From: Haliotis asinina
Lineage: Eukaryota > Mollusca > Gastropoda > Lepetellida > Haliotidae
DNA: 64,000 nt
Reading direction: 5' to 3'
NCBI RefSeq assembly: GCF_037392515.1
Contig: NC_090283.1
Location: 15,251,501-15,315,500 of the forward strand
Shown: positions 49,001-60,664 of the stretch, piece by piece
Layout: each line of letters opens with the position of its first letter
Position numbering within the stretch: position 1 is the stretch's first letter
The notes under the pieces: model-generated
Told to the model about the DNA's origin: nothing
Databases searched by the model: none
The model's input: only the letters and a program-made list of their open reading frames with translations
Program-made: the position numbers and the translations under genes

Positions 49001-51748
49001 TTACCGACTTCTTCGCTGGAATTGGGGATAGTCTGACCAAAACTTTCCAGCCAATGGTCGATGGCATCAAGCTGGTACGGATCTCCTCAATACTTCTTAA
49101 ACCCTTAAACCGATGTGAGCATAGGATAAGATTGAGGGTGCAACGTAGGAGGTAAATCAGAGATGAAAAATGATCATCGATGGCGTGTTGTCTCATCGAT
49201 TAATTATCAGATTTAGCACGAAGGCGTCAGTTTGGATCAGACATGAGTAATGGATGCATGCCACTGAATATCCAACTGTGCGCATCAAAGACTCGATTTG
49301 AGGAGACATTAACGAAGGCATGTCTTGCAAATATACTGAGCAGCATTTGAAACGCACCACTAAGAAATATTGAGAGACAAAAACTGAGTGACCAATAACC
49401 AATTTATTCAGAACAGGAATAGATGGATTATTGAGACAGACATCAAAGGGCGAGAAAATATCACACAGTTATTTAATAAGTCATCAGTGTATAGGAGATA
49501 CATGGAATCAAAATGAATACATCAGTTTCGAATATGTGAACCATTGGCAGCAGAACATACCATACAAGTCACTGATCCAAAAAGTTTTTGAATGGTGTTC
49601 TGTTCCAAAGCAGTACATTTCAAAGATGGCTACGAACCATATGGTGATCTTTGTGAGGTGTACTACAAGGTCTTTTAGTTACACGACCTTGACCCTGATG
49701 TATTCCATCTCTGGTGGTTCCTGTCTGCTGGTATGTGACCTGAAATCTGAGGTGGCACTGAAACCGCTGCACAACAACTCTGCTTGACATGTTAGCAGGA
49801 AACATGCCCAATGCATGTTCACATTATCCGCTGTCAGTCTTGGCATCTCTTGTGTCAGTAACCTTTCCTCTTCAACAAGTGATGTGGCTTTTACGAGCCG
49901 TCTTTCATAGCTCTATTCTGCAAACCTTTCTTGAAAAAAACCCACATTTTTTATGATGCAGTTGGTTGTGTTTTGGTGATGTCGCTGACAGGGTCTTTTG
50001 AACTGTTCATCATCATGCTCTGTCTAGAACATCGAGTATACGTCTTTCGCTGACACGTTCTCATATGACTTAAATATACATCCATGTTACTTGTGGTGCG
50101 TTTTCAATGATGTCCAGTGTATTTAGCTGTGCCCATCTGTGACTAAATGGTTCAACAGTAGGGGGTGTTCGACAGGGTTTCGTCCCTTAGCCATGTTGAT
50201 TAGTACATTGTATTTCACACCTCAACTTCCATCATATTTAAGACCTAATTATTCAGCAGTTGTTTCATGCTTACAGTCGTATCATTGATCATTGACAGTA
50301 GTCGCCGCACTAGGGTGTTTTGAACAATGACTTAACCCAGATGACTCATATTCACATACTCAAATGCCAGTTCTGTACGTACAGAACGTATATGACATCA
50401 CATATAACAACGTGCTTGACAAGACGTAGTAAACTAATCTCGGGGTTGTCGTCCCGTCACAGTTGCGTACATATTATCTAGGAATTCCCGATTTGCAAAC
50501 CTTTTGGTTCAAATCAGGTACCCCTCTATGAATGAATGAGAGAACATTTGATAACCAATACACGGTCACTCGTGCATTTGGTTTATCCTACAGATGGCTA
50601 CCACAGCCGGAACTGCCATCAAGAACGGAGCTACCAACCTCCTCCAAAAGGCCAAGGACTCCGTCGCCCAACTGGGACAGAAACTCCAGCCCCACATCGA
50701 AAACATCGGCACCCAACTCGGCACCCTCGTCATGCACGGCACTAATGCCTTGAACGCCATGAAACAAGCTGGCGGTGACATCCTTCGTACGTACTTCATC
50801 CAAACATCATTCTACATACAGTGTCGTCCGTGTGTTGTTTGTATTGCAGTTAAAATGATATGGCAGAAGTGTAGATATTGCAATATTTTGTTGCCCAACA
50901 CAGCTCTGTGTGTGAGCGTTGAGTCGACCTTCAAGCCCCTGCGTGTCTGGAAAGTGCTGAGTAAGTGAGGTAATATTTTAAGTAACATCGCCAGTATTTC
51001 AGCCATATCGTGACAACTGACTGGATTGCAGTGACGTTACAGCCCTGTGTGTGAGGGTATGTCGACCTTCAAGCACTTGTGTGCCTTGAATGCATTGATA
51101 TTGCAGAGCAGTGAATGAGGGATCTGTCGACCTTTAAGCCCGTATGTGCATTAAATGCACTGACATCGCATCCCTGTGTGTCAACCTTCAATCACGTATG
51201 TGTCTGGAATATATTGACATTACAGCCCAGAGTGTGAGGGCTGTGTCGAGCTTCAAGTCCGTGCGTGCCTGAATTGTCTTGACATTACGGCCCTGTTCGT
51301 GAGCGTGAGCCCTTGAGTGCCTGGAATCTATAACGCGAGTGGGTTAAGATTTTAAGTCACGTCGGCAATATTTGAGCCATATCGTAACTCCTGGAATGCA
51401 ATGACATTTCAGACCAGTGTGGGGCTGTGTGAGGGCTGTATCGAGCATCAGTCACATTCAGTCACATGAGTGTGTCTGGAATGTGTTGACATAACAGACC
51501 TGTTTGTGGGGGCTGTGTCAACCTTCTAGTCCTTGTGTAGCAGATGTGTATAAAAGCTTTGGAGGAGGAACGATGAAGCTGACGTTATTCTCGTTGCAGA
51601 GCAAACCCTTACCAACATGAAGGAGCCCGTTAACAAGATTGGCCAGACAGTCGTAAATGCTGGAGAAACCGTCATGGGTCACGTCGCCGGGGCTCTCCTG
51701 GGCACCAACACCGATCCGGCTACCACAACCGTTGCTCCGTCAACATAG
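46027..51748 (+). CDS. Gene D: secreted amphipathic-helix protein, 312 aa
   Basis: Six coding exons: 46027-46225, 47227-47275, 47642-47820, 48905-49074, 50594-50786, 51600-51748, totalling 939 bases with all phases closing. The signal peptide is MKFLFILSAVFLTTAQA, followed by NFFTDLGQGFTNLFQTLGQS. Exon 2 is the shortest of the set (ALALNTANALAQKRDVQ) and ends in a dibasic KR. Exon 4 carries KTKRNAFTDFFAGIGDSLTK. The tail ends DPATTTVAPST. There is no Cys or Trp. An in-frame ATG eight codons upstream (46003) falls before the acceptor TTTTCAG at 46017-46022, so the start at 46027 is preferred. Intron 1 has a GT donor. A SINE sits in intron 1 and a minisatellite in intron 3. It is secreted by prediction; its function is unknown. 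Confidence 0.92.
46972..47117 (-). mobile_element. SINE in gene D intron 1
   Basis: GTGAGTGTGGTTAAACGCCG, TTTCCAGTAATATCACGGCT, GGGAATCGAACCGAAGCGAA and AGCCCACCGCC match the family on the minus strand, with a short gap in the tRNA-like head. Confidence 0.75.
48205..48460 (+). repeat. Minisatellite, 35-bp unit, in gene D intron 3
   Basis: About seven near-identical units read AAGACCATGGGAACATTCCG then TACACAAGTCAAAAT. High identity between units suggests recent expansion and likely length polymorphism. Confidence 0.92.
51040..51540 (+). repeat. Degenerate tandem repeat in gene D intron 5
   Basis: Units of roughly 60-90 bases recur with variants of CCCTGTGTGTGAGGGCTGTG, TCGACCTTCAAGCCC, GTGTCTGGAATG and TTGACATTACAG. 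Some units begin near 50900. Several hold AG-ending pyrimidine-poor text, and no coding is suggested. Confidence 0.7.
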
Positions 51749-51768
51749 TCTGTTATCAGTTTTTGTGC

Positions 51769-51774
51769 GATAAA
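51769..51774 (+). terminator. Variant poly(A) signal, gene D
   Basis: GATAAA, a known variant signal, lies 20 bases after the stop codon. No AATAAA is seen nearby, unlike B, C and E. Confidence 0.5.
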
Positions 51775-53251
51775 TACCTTGCCAATTACTGTTGTCTCAG
51801 TTCTTTCCAGAAACTGTTTTCCTCTCATAAATGCATATTTTTTTTCGTTTAAAAAAAGTGTAGTGGGTGTAGTGACAATTAATGAAATTGTCAGCCTCCC
51901 TGGAGAGTCTCCTACTTTGAGTGACCCATCATCACAGTGGCATGTTTGAGACAAATACAATCTCATCCATCGTGAGAATAGATTCTGCCCCCTACATCCG
52001 GGAATGTTCACATGACAACATAGATCAATACAATATGAATAGAGAAGACATGTTTCAACAAATGAGTAAATACGTGAATGGGTGATGTCAAAAATGAAAT
52101 TCTAATCTTTGTTACACATCTCGTCACAGACGGGGATGGATGATTACATTCGTCATATCGATATATCAGAGTTCGTTATAAACATAGTTTACTGCTTTTC
52201 TTTAAAAGAAAGAAAATTTATGAAACAATGACACTTTACATTTGCAATGTCCTGGAAAAATGGTCCTATCCTGCATATGACAAAAATGACGTTCTTGAAA
52301 AAGAATGAAAAATCACATCTTTTTAATAACTGAAAAACGTTTACTATCGATTACATGAACACAATGCCAGTGATTGATACGGACTGTTCACATTATCTTC
52401 GACAAAAGGCATTTATCACCCACCGATAAACGTCCCCTCACTGTCGCCGGTGTACTAAGACCAACGAGTTCCGCTTTGCTGCAAAAAATGTTTTAAATCG
52501 ATACCTGTTTCTTTTACTCCAGTGCTTATTTTTTTCGAGTATTTATTTCTTTGATTTTCGGTAAACAAAGTGGATAACACGTTTAGATAAAATTTTTGCA
52601 GTTTAAATTATATGTGTTTTGTTATTTCAAGGGTGTTCGTATTTCCCTCTTTTGTCTTTGCTTCCATTATTTTCCTGTTATTTATTCTCGACATTTTTAA
52701 GCTTTTTTCCACGGAACTCCGATTCTTTTCCACTGGTTACGTTTCTTTCGAAAAATGCTACATTTTCCAAGTTTTGGAAATACACTTGAAAGTGGTAGAA
52801 AAATATACCCACTAACGAGAGAAAAAGATAGAATTTTCGAGGAAATAACACGGCAAGAAACTTTGATGTCCCAACGTAAATTCAAGACACACCAAAATGC
52901 CACCATTAAGCCTTTCTAGCGGTATAGTTGTCCGTTCCATAAGGACCAATTCAGGGGTTAAGTGCTAGTATAGATTCACCTTTGTCCTTCCTTAACAGTG
53001 GTCATAGTAAGGTCATGGATAAACACCGGCTTTATCTCCGTCTCACAGAATCGTGTTTACATCAACACGAGCGTGAAAACATGGTTCAATAACAAAAATA
53101 ATAATGGCCCTTGTCCACACGAAAATGGCTGCTGGGAGCATTGCATGGAAGAATTATGAAAGTACTTTCCCTTACAAACACAATAAGAAAAGGGTAGCTA
53201 AGCTTGCAAACGGGCAGGTTTTGCAGTTAGTTCAAAAGTTTCCAAAACTTG

Positions 53252-53345
53252 TATAAAAGCGTCTGTTGCACGATGAACAATTAACAGAACAACGATCGAT
53301 TATTACGTTTGTCAGCTGTATCGCCAAGCTGGTTATCCTCGTTAG
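53252..53345 (+). promoter_or_regulatory. Candidate TATA box and 5' leader exon of gene E
   Basis: TATAAAAG at 53252-53259 is followed about 30 bases later by a plausible start region. A GT donor (GTTAG|GTGGGT) lies at 53345/53346. Splicing to the acceptor ending at 54961, one base before the gene E ATG, would give a short untranslated first exon and a 1.6-kb intron. The other paralogs also have an acceptor just before the ATG, which is why such an exon is expected. There is no direct evidence of use. Confidence 0.35.
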
Positions 53346-53559
53346 GTGGGTTTTAAGGCAGGCGTTGTCTAGCTGTGTTGTGTAACCCTGAAAGTCAGCA
53401 ATTTGAAATATAAAGTCTTATTACATAATTCAGGAGTCTTTTGCTGATACTTATCTATGACAAGTTTAGTACTTAACGTCTCCATGTCGGTGACAATGTT
53501 AACCAAGGTTCAATCTCTAGAAATTATGGCAAGTGGTGGCGTATGCTCCTGTGCACAAA

Positions 53560-53640
53560 GCACAGGTCACCCTCGAGTGAGGACAGTCCTTGGATGGGTG
53601 ACCGTGTTTGGCAGCTTGATGCCTGAGAGTCTCTGGGACA
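53560..53640 (+). mobile_element. 5S rRNA-like segment, possible SINE head
   Basis: GTCACCCTCGAGTGAGGACA then CCTTGGATGGGTGACCGTGT resembles the internal control region of 5S rRNA (the TTGGATGGGAGACCG box). It is too diverged to be a 5S gene. SINEs with 5S-derived heads are known in animals. Confidence 0.35.
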
Positions 53641-53852
53641 CACCTGCCCCCAACAACGAAGCCCATAACGCATGTGGTCGCACGTCATGGCAAGTGACTT
53701 TGTTTGATATTGCCCCTAATCAGCCAGTAGAAAATGGGTACCGGATGGAATGTCATGTTATCACTAACCTTCTTGCGCCTAATCGGCGGCAATATTCACA
53801 TTGTTTGGGCGCTTTGAGCATGCATTGTGATGGAGTAATGCGCACGAGATAT

Positions 53853-53956
53853 GTACACATACATACATACATACATACATACATACATACATACATACAT
53901 ACATACATACATACATACATACATACATACATACATACATACATACATACACATAC

Positions 53957-54014
<58 letters not shown>
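53853..54014 (+). repeat. (ACAT)n then (GT)n compound microsatellite
   Basis: About 100 bases of CATA/ACAT tetranucleotides (53853-53952) pass through ATATATAT into about 50 bases of GT. Confidence 0.95.
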
Positions 54015-54016
<2 letters not shown>

Positions 54017-54962
54017 GAATATGTTATATATGTTAGAATTTATTATTGTTAGAGAAACAAAAAATCCCGTAGGGTGAGAGACTCAGAATCCGAAGAAAAT
54101 CTACATTTTCTGAATAAAGGGTTGTATTGCAAGGAAAGAGTGGCTTGGATTAAATATGCACCAGGGACTATGAGGCAGGTTACTGACTGTGCCGTGGTTC
54201 CTACAGGAGTGATAGAGGAGGGGTAGATGCGTGTGTCTTATCAATAACCTGAATTCGAACAATGGCTTGTCACAGCTGGTTTGGTCTCAAAACATTACAT
54301 AAGACCGGTGTATATCATAACCCTGCTCTTGCCGATATCTTTCTTTGTTCTTCTGAATATTTGCCGCGGTGTGTGCTGAACGTCCGGAGCCCTAAACTCA
54401 ATAACAGGTAAGCTATTTTCCCAAAACGGTTTTGGGGGATCGAGTTTGTTTCAAAAATGGCTCTGGGGGTTCGTCTTACTTTGAAGTCGAAAATTAAAGG
54501 AATGTCATGGGATCGTTCTTCAAGAGACCATAAAATGAATTCTATCGAAATTGAAATGTTTCTTCTATACAGATATAGTGCGGAACAGAAGAAATTTTAG
54601 ATGTTTCGTGAATGTAGTTTTATTGGAAACATGTCATTTTCTTGTAATGCAGTTGATTGCGCTTAGAACTTTTTACTGCTTTATAAAGTATTGCAAACCA
54701 AGTAGCGCTTTGACAGTTTGTAAATTTCCATACAACAGCTAATTTGATGTGCGCACTTATGTAACTTAGTGCATCTTCTGTTGTTGAGTTCATTGATATT
54801 TCGGCAATTTAGTTGTGGTCTGATCAGATAAAAGTGTGGTGTCCGAATAAATGATAGTAATATGTTTATCCAGGATATGGGACTCCGAGTTCAGTGTTTA
54901 TCCTTGATGTTTGTGTGTGATACAACTGTTTTAAACCTTCGAGTTAACCTGTCAGTCTTAGA

Positions 54963-57900
54963 ATGAAGCTTCTCGTCCTCTTCACTCTGGTTCTCTTGGC
55001 TTCTGGGGGAGACGCCGGTAACGTCAAAGACTTCTTCCATAACGTTGGACAAAAACTGGGAGACTTCTTCAAAAATGCTGGAAACACCATTCTGCATGAG
55101 CTGGACAAACATGGCGGCGAGCTGCTCGATGCTGGGGTACAAGCTGGGAAGATGTTACTCTCTCAAGGAATTCAAGGTACGTTATAGGTTTTCAAGGCAA
55201 TCAAGTCGTACAGGGGCAGTCATGGTACATTGTTATTTTAGGCGCCAAAGCCTAACTTCACTTCCAGGGTACGTTGTACCACGCAGCCTATAAAAAATTA
55301 TTTCGCACATCCTTTTAATTTTTAGAAGGGAAACATACCTTTAGTTGAAAGGTATTTGCAAGTAATAGTCATAGTTTTATGACTTAGAAAATAGTTACGG
55401 TGTATTTGAGGTGTGTGAACAATGTGACATATCGCCGATCTGTTCTGATCCGCCATTGAAATTTAATACTACACGACGTTGTTCGAGTGTTCCTAGTTAT
55501 TATTCCAAAACCTCTTTCACATACACCTTTCATTCTTATGAGGGGAATATACTATTATGTGAAATGTGTTTTTAAGTAATAGTGATCGTTGCATCATCTA
55601 CGAAAAACATGTTAGGGTGTATTTGAGGTGTGTGAAAAATGTGACATATCGCTGATTTGATCTGACCAGCCTTTGAAATACTGCAAGACGTTGTTCGAGT
55701 GTTTCTTTCACACACACCTTTAATTTTTATGAAGGGACTATACCATCAGGTGAAAGGTGTTTGCAAGTAATAGTGACAGTGATAGATTTTAGAAAAATTG
55801 TTAAGGCGTATGTGATGTGTGTGAAAAATATGCCGATCTGATCTGATCCGCCATTGATGCTGGTGATGCTTGAGGGTTATAGTTCTGTAACTTCTTTCTT
55901 TGTTGTTGATCTTAATATTTCTTGTTGATCTTATCATTTGTCAAAACTGGAAAGGTGTTTATAACGCTTTGTGATAATTTTACACTTTCTATTTTTGAAG
56001 GATGTTTGACTGTCAGTTAACATTTTGTTAACGTCCATGTCTTTCCTCGCGTGCAATAAGATATCTGAATTAATTATTGGTGTGAACAAAAATGACTCAA
56101 AGAATTTTTTTTAAAAGGACAGCTGATGTTAACACATTAGTTCTAGCGATACTTTTGCGTTCTTAAACATGTGTTGGGAGGGATGGCCGCGGTGTATCAT
56201 TTATTCATTCATTCATTCACACATGTACTTCTTTTTTCTTTTTCTTTCTTTCATTCATTCACTTATAATTCTTGCTCGCAATTCTTACTATAATTCATTC
56301 ATTCATTGTAAAATTCCGACTGATACAATGAATAGGCTGCAGTTCTGTTAAACACAGCTGAAGTTGCGCTAGGAACAAGCCAAGTCACTGTGTGTGTTGG
56401 AGCATGACTAGGCACACGTTAATTAGTACAAATGATAAAGAAAGCAAGGGAGTGACCTATCCCTGTTGTAGATTATTAAAGATTGTATGTTTCCACGGTA
56501 GCCAAAGTTTACCAAAAAATTGGGGGTATGCACTGTAGGTAATTCTATTCCGGGACATCGAGGCTCGTTGTGGGTATTGCACGCACTTCCAGGCTTTCAG
56601 GGCAATCGCGGGTCATCTTAATTTGGTTTTCCCATACCTCAAGGTGTTGCAGTTCTTGTTATTTGTCTGAAACTGTGACCTTGAATATATTTTGTTCTGG
56701 AAAGCATCAATACACATTTCGTGCAGACAAAATTACCTGTTTTCAACTTTCTGAAGTATAATATATCTTTTGCAAACGTAGGAGCCAACTTATGCTTTTG
56801 AATCACATTTGAAGTGAGCCTATATAGGCTAGTGTTCTGTATTTTGCAGCTCTGGCGATGAACACAGCCAACGCCCTTGCGAAACCAGCTAAAAGATCGG
56901 ATATGATCAGGTAAGGATACCAAACGCTTCAACATAACATATTTTACAGTCAGTCTGACTTTGAGATTCATAAGAATTTAAGGGCTGCGAAACAAAGATT
57001 CGGGCAACTGTATGAAGTTTGTCTTGCGACACAAAACATACCAAATTTCTTAATACGACATATGATGATCCTAGAATATGCATATAACAAGACCTGAAAG
57101 TTGATGCTGGGATGTTTGCTCCGAAAATACTGCGCTTTGCCTTCCACGTGTTTACCTCGAAACGATCGATCCTTGTTAGAATTGTCCACATCATCCTATA
57201 CTTGTCGTCAGAGGTCACTAGGTTCGCTAGTGTTCTATGATGAGTAGACAGATGCTCCCGATGTCAACCACTTGATTGTTTGACGCAGAATCCATTAAGT
57301 ACAGACGGTCATAGTCATATAAAAATTTCCGAAGACACATGCATTAACTGCTTATCGCCTGAGGACACAAAAGGGGCAGGATATGTGATTTCTGTGCCAC
57401 GGTTCTCAACGACGTATTGAACGCTGAAACAACCCCCTCTTTCACTAAAATGTGGATATAAATCACGTCACATATTTCACATGTCATGTGTATAGGCAGA
57501 CACGAGTCAAAATCTGTTTCCACGTGCACAAGAATAAACTGCGAAATCTCCTTGTACAATTCCGAATACACGATACCCATGTATTTAGGAGTGAGTGAGT
57601 GAGTTTACTTTTAAGCCGCTTTTAGCAATATTCCTGCAATATCACGGCAGGGTACACCAGAAAATGGGCTTCACACATAGTACCCATGTTGGGAATCGAA
57701 CTCGAGTCTTCGGCGTGACGAACGAACGCTTTAACCACTAGGCTACCCCGCCGCTCCCCATGTATTTAGGAATTTCTAAGAAATAGTAATGATGTTTGCT
57801 ATAAAGAGGGACATCTGGGTATACTGGTGGTTATACCGTTCGCTCGTCACGTCGCAGAGCCGGGTTCCATTCCCTACATGGTTACAATGTGTGCTAAGTT

Positions 57901-60276
57901 GTTTTTGGTGTTCCCCATCGAAATGTTGCTGGAAAGTGGTAAAGTGGCGTAAAACCATTGTTAACTCACTCACTTGTTATAAGGAGATCGTACCCCGTAT
58001 CATCGGTCACAAACACATGCATTGGCAAATCAAAGTTTCACCTGAAAACAAATAGGGATCATCAACGGACGTCTTTCTGTGTACCTACGTTATGAAGAGT
58101 GGATGGGTATGGTTTTATCTGATAGCAATATTTCTGAGATCACAGCTGAATAAACCATCATCTATTGTTCCTTTGCGCTTTGAAGCCTAGTTATGGGCGT
58201 AATGAACGGACACTTTAAGTACGAGGCAGCACAATGCCATACCAACGTTTACAACTAAGTTTTATATGAGGATGTAATATTAACTAGTTATCTTTTTTCT
58301 CGACAGTCAGTGGTTCGCCAGTCTGGAAAAGGATGTGCATGGTGTCATCAACAAAGGTCACGAGGAACTTAAGGCTGTCATGGCGTGGTTCCGGCAAAGT
58401 CTCAGCGAAGTTATCAATATGGCTGCCAATCTTGAAATGACACCAGAAGAAATTGTTAAGAAGATTGATGCTCTTGTCGGTGAGCTATGTAACGTCCAAC
58501 AAAACCTGTGAAAATCCGGGTTAGCATTGGACTTCAGAAACCCATGCTTGTCCTAATATAATTTCAATAGAAACAGTTTCTCATGTTATAATATTACTAC
58601 GAGACTTTAAAATAATAATGTTTAAACATACAAATAGTTTCTTATGTTATTTTATTACTGCCATATTGTATAACATTTTATCACAAACATAACTTAAGTA
58701 TGCAGAAGATCATGGTTGTGTAAATCTCTGATGGCCTACTTACCGTTTCATTTGTAGTTGTAAGTAGTCTGTAGCGACGCACTACACATTACTCATTACT
58801 TTCACTCATTTCCTATGTTTTTCTTTACAACGCCCATGTTGTTTAGTTTCCCGGAATAAGTCGAACATCTGTATCAGTGTGTGATTTCCTTGCACAAGAA
58901 GCCTCAAAATTGTAACACTAAATACATGTCAGTGCGGCATAACGCACAACTCACTCGTATTACTTCAGGGGTGCACAACAGCATGGTGGACTCTTTCCTC
59001 ACCACTGTGATATCTGGAATCGAGAGCGTCATCAGGTCGGCTCTCAAGCTTCACAAGAGGAACGGTTTCACTGACTTCTTCTCCCACGTTGGCAGCTCCA
59101 TCGCATCAGCCTTCTCCCCCATGGTGGATGGTGTCAAACAGGTACGAATTACCTATCGAACATTACATCTTCATTCATTCATATGTTTGATGTTTGCGAG
59201 TGATTCAAGTTCAATCCTAATTTCCGAATGCTCTATCAATGTTATATGATGATTTTTAAAACGCTATTATTTGTCGAGAACGCAATGCGTGTGTCCAGAC
59301 CCAATGACGACTTTCTAAACTTCATCTCGAAATTCTGTTCTGCTAGTTTTATAAATTCATATCGTTACAAGATTATAAACGCTTTCGAAAACATGTTGAA
59401 TATTACAACAGTATTGTGCTTTCCAGCTACAGAATGAGCACGTTTAAGGAAGAAACATGTGTAACACCATGTTAAATGGTGGTTTAAATGAATGAATTGG
59501 CATTGTCTGCCACATTGAAACACAGATACCATTGTTTAGGGGCTTCATTTGGAAATACCTCGATGGTAGCCGTGACATTGTGAGACGTTTGTGTTACGTT
59601 TATCACAACTTAATAACAACATTAATCTCGAAATTGGCAATCAGAAAGACGTGAAAACAGCTCCTTGACAAAGTCCCACAATAGATGTAAATGTTGACAA
59701 GCTGTTACAGAATTCTGACATGTCTGGTGGGGTTACACACACACTCACCTATGCTATTAATGTGTTCAAGATGGCGGCGTCAGCCGGAAATGCCATAAAG
59801 ACAAGTGCAGTTGGTTTCGCTGCGGCAGCCAAGGACTCCATGAACCAACTGGGCGAGAAGCTCAAGGAACACCTGCACACACTCGGCCAGCACGCGGGGA
59901 AGCTCGTAGAACACGGGAAGAACGCGCTGAGTGCCATGAAGGATGCAGCTGGTGATATCATGAGTATGATCAAAAGATGGAATCATTTACATATATTTAT
60001 CTTTTTCAGTCACAGAACAGCACACATTGATGAAAGTTCGCCCCTGTTTCCCTAATAAAGGAAGACTTAATGATATTTAGAAATTATTTCTGTGAGGTTG
60101 CCCTTACCCCGAGTAGTGTGGACATTGGGGAATCTTGCCTACTATGAATTTAGTATAGGTGAGGAAAAATACTTCATAATTGATTTAATTAGTGGAATTG
60201 GCTAATACGTTGACTCTTTTTGTCTCTTCTGATTATACCCGTTGATTTCGGACCCATCAAGAAATGTCTAAAGACC

Positions 60277-60313
<37 letters not shown>

Positions 60314-60603
60314 GAAACACATAAAGTTGTGATGATGATTGTTAAGCTATTACACGATTCATAAGTTAGGTTTATTTTATTTGTTTGAACACAGGGTATT
60401 GCTCTCAGTGATACAAGTGACTTTAATCAGTGTTTGACTTTCCCTCTTCAGAGCAGACACTCAGCAACATGCAGGATCCTCTTACAGGGATTAAACAGAC
60501 CTTGACCAGCGCTGGGGGCACTATTGTCCAACAGGTGGTCAACGCCATGAGTGGAGGAGACCATGCTCTGGTCGATAAGGATACCGTCCCTACTAACCAG
60601 TAG
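54963..60603 (+). CDS. Gene E: divergent secreted amphipathic-helix protein, 321 aa
   Basis: Six coding exons: 54963-55176, 56850-56910, 58307-58479, 58969-59141, 59771-59963, 60452-60603, totalling 966 bases with all phases closing. The signal peptide is MKLLVLFTLVLLASGGDAG or two residues shorter, then NVKDFFHNVGQKLGDFFKNA. Exon 2 reads ALAMNTANALAKPAKRSDMI with a dibasic KR. Exon 3 is SQWFASLEKDVHGVINKGHE and has Trp, unlike B to D. Exon 4 carries LHKRNGFTDFFSHVGSS. The tail lacks the Thr/Pro-rich end of C and D and closes DKDTVPTNQ. It keeps the same six-exon plan and phases but is the most diverged and most Lys-rich member, so it is probably an older branch. There is no Cys. Intron 1 uses a GT donor. 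Confidence 0.9.
55310..55870 (+). repeat. Degenerate tandem repeat, about 200-bp unit, gene E intron 1
   Basis: Two to three units share TGAAAGGTATTTGCAAGTAA, TGTATTTGAGGTGTGTGAAA, ATGTGACATATCGC, TGATCCGCCATTGA and ACGACGTTGTTCGAGTGTT. Confidence 0.75.
57576..57771 (-). mobile_element. SINE with 15-bp target-site duplication, gene E intron 2
   Basis: The element runs 57591-57756, from GTGAGTGAGTGAGTTTACTT to CTACCCCGCCGCTC, minus strand. CCCATGTATTTAGGA flanks it at 57576-57590 and 57757-57771. Confidence 0.9.
57812..57975 (+). mobile_element. Second SINE, opposite orientation, gene E intron 2
   Basis: TATACTGGTGGTTATACCGT, GAGCCGGGTTCCATTCCCTA and GTGGCGTAAAACCATTGTTA with a CTCACTCACTTG tail. 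It lies 40 bases from the previous SINE in the opposite orientation, so the pair can form a long hairpin in the pre-mRNA. Confidence 0.8.
60277..60311 (+). repeat. (GAT)n microsatellite in gene E intron 5
   Basis: About eleven ATG/GAT trinucleotides. Confidence 0.95.
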
Positions 60604-60657
60604 ATGCACTTGTACCCTGTTTCATCACTTGCATGATCACCAGCTTCATCCTTTTCT

Positions 60658-60663
60658 AATAAA
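60658..60663 (+). terminator. Poly(A) signal, gene E
   Basis: AATAAA lies 54 bases after the stop codon. Confidence 0.75.
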
Positions 60664-60664
60664 A

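Larger units (their letters stand above)
51780..54961. other. Region between gene D and gene E coding exons
   Basis: AT-rich DNA with a possible gene E promoter and leader exon (53252-53345), a 5S-like segment (53560-53640) and a tetranucleotide plus GT repeat (53853-54014). The 186-residue open frame at 53457-54017 is mostly repeat translation. No family exon lies here. Confidence 0.55.

Noticed and set aside
53457-54017. 186-residue open frame ending in a repeat
   Set aside because: Its C-terminal half is translation of ACAT and GT repeats and the rest overlaps a 5S-like segment; no domain is recognised.
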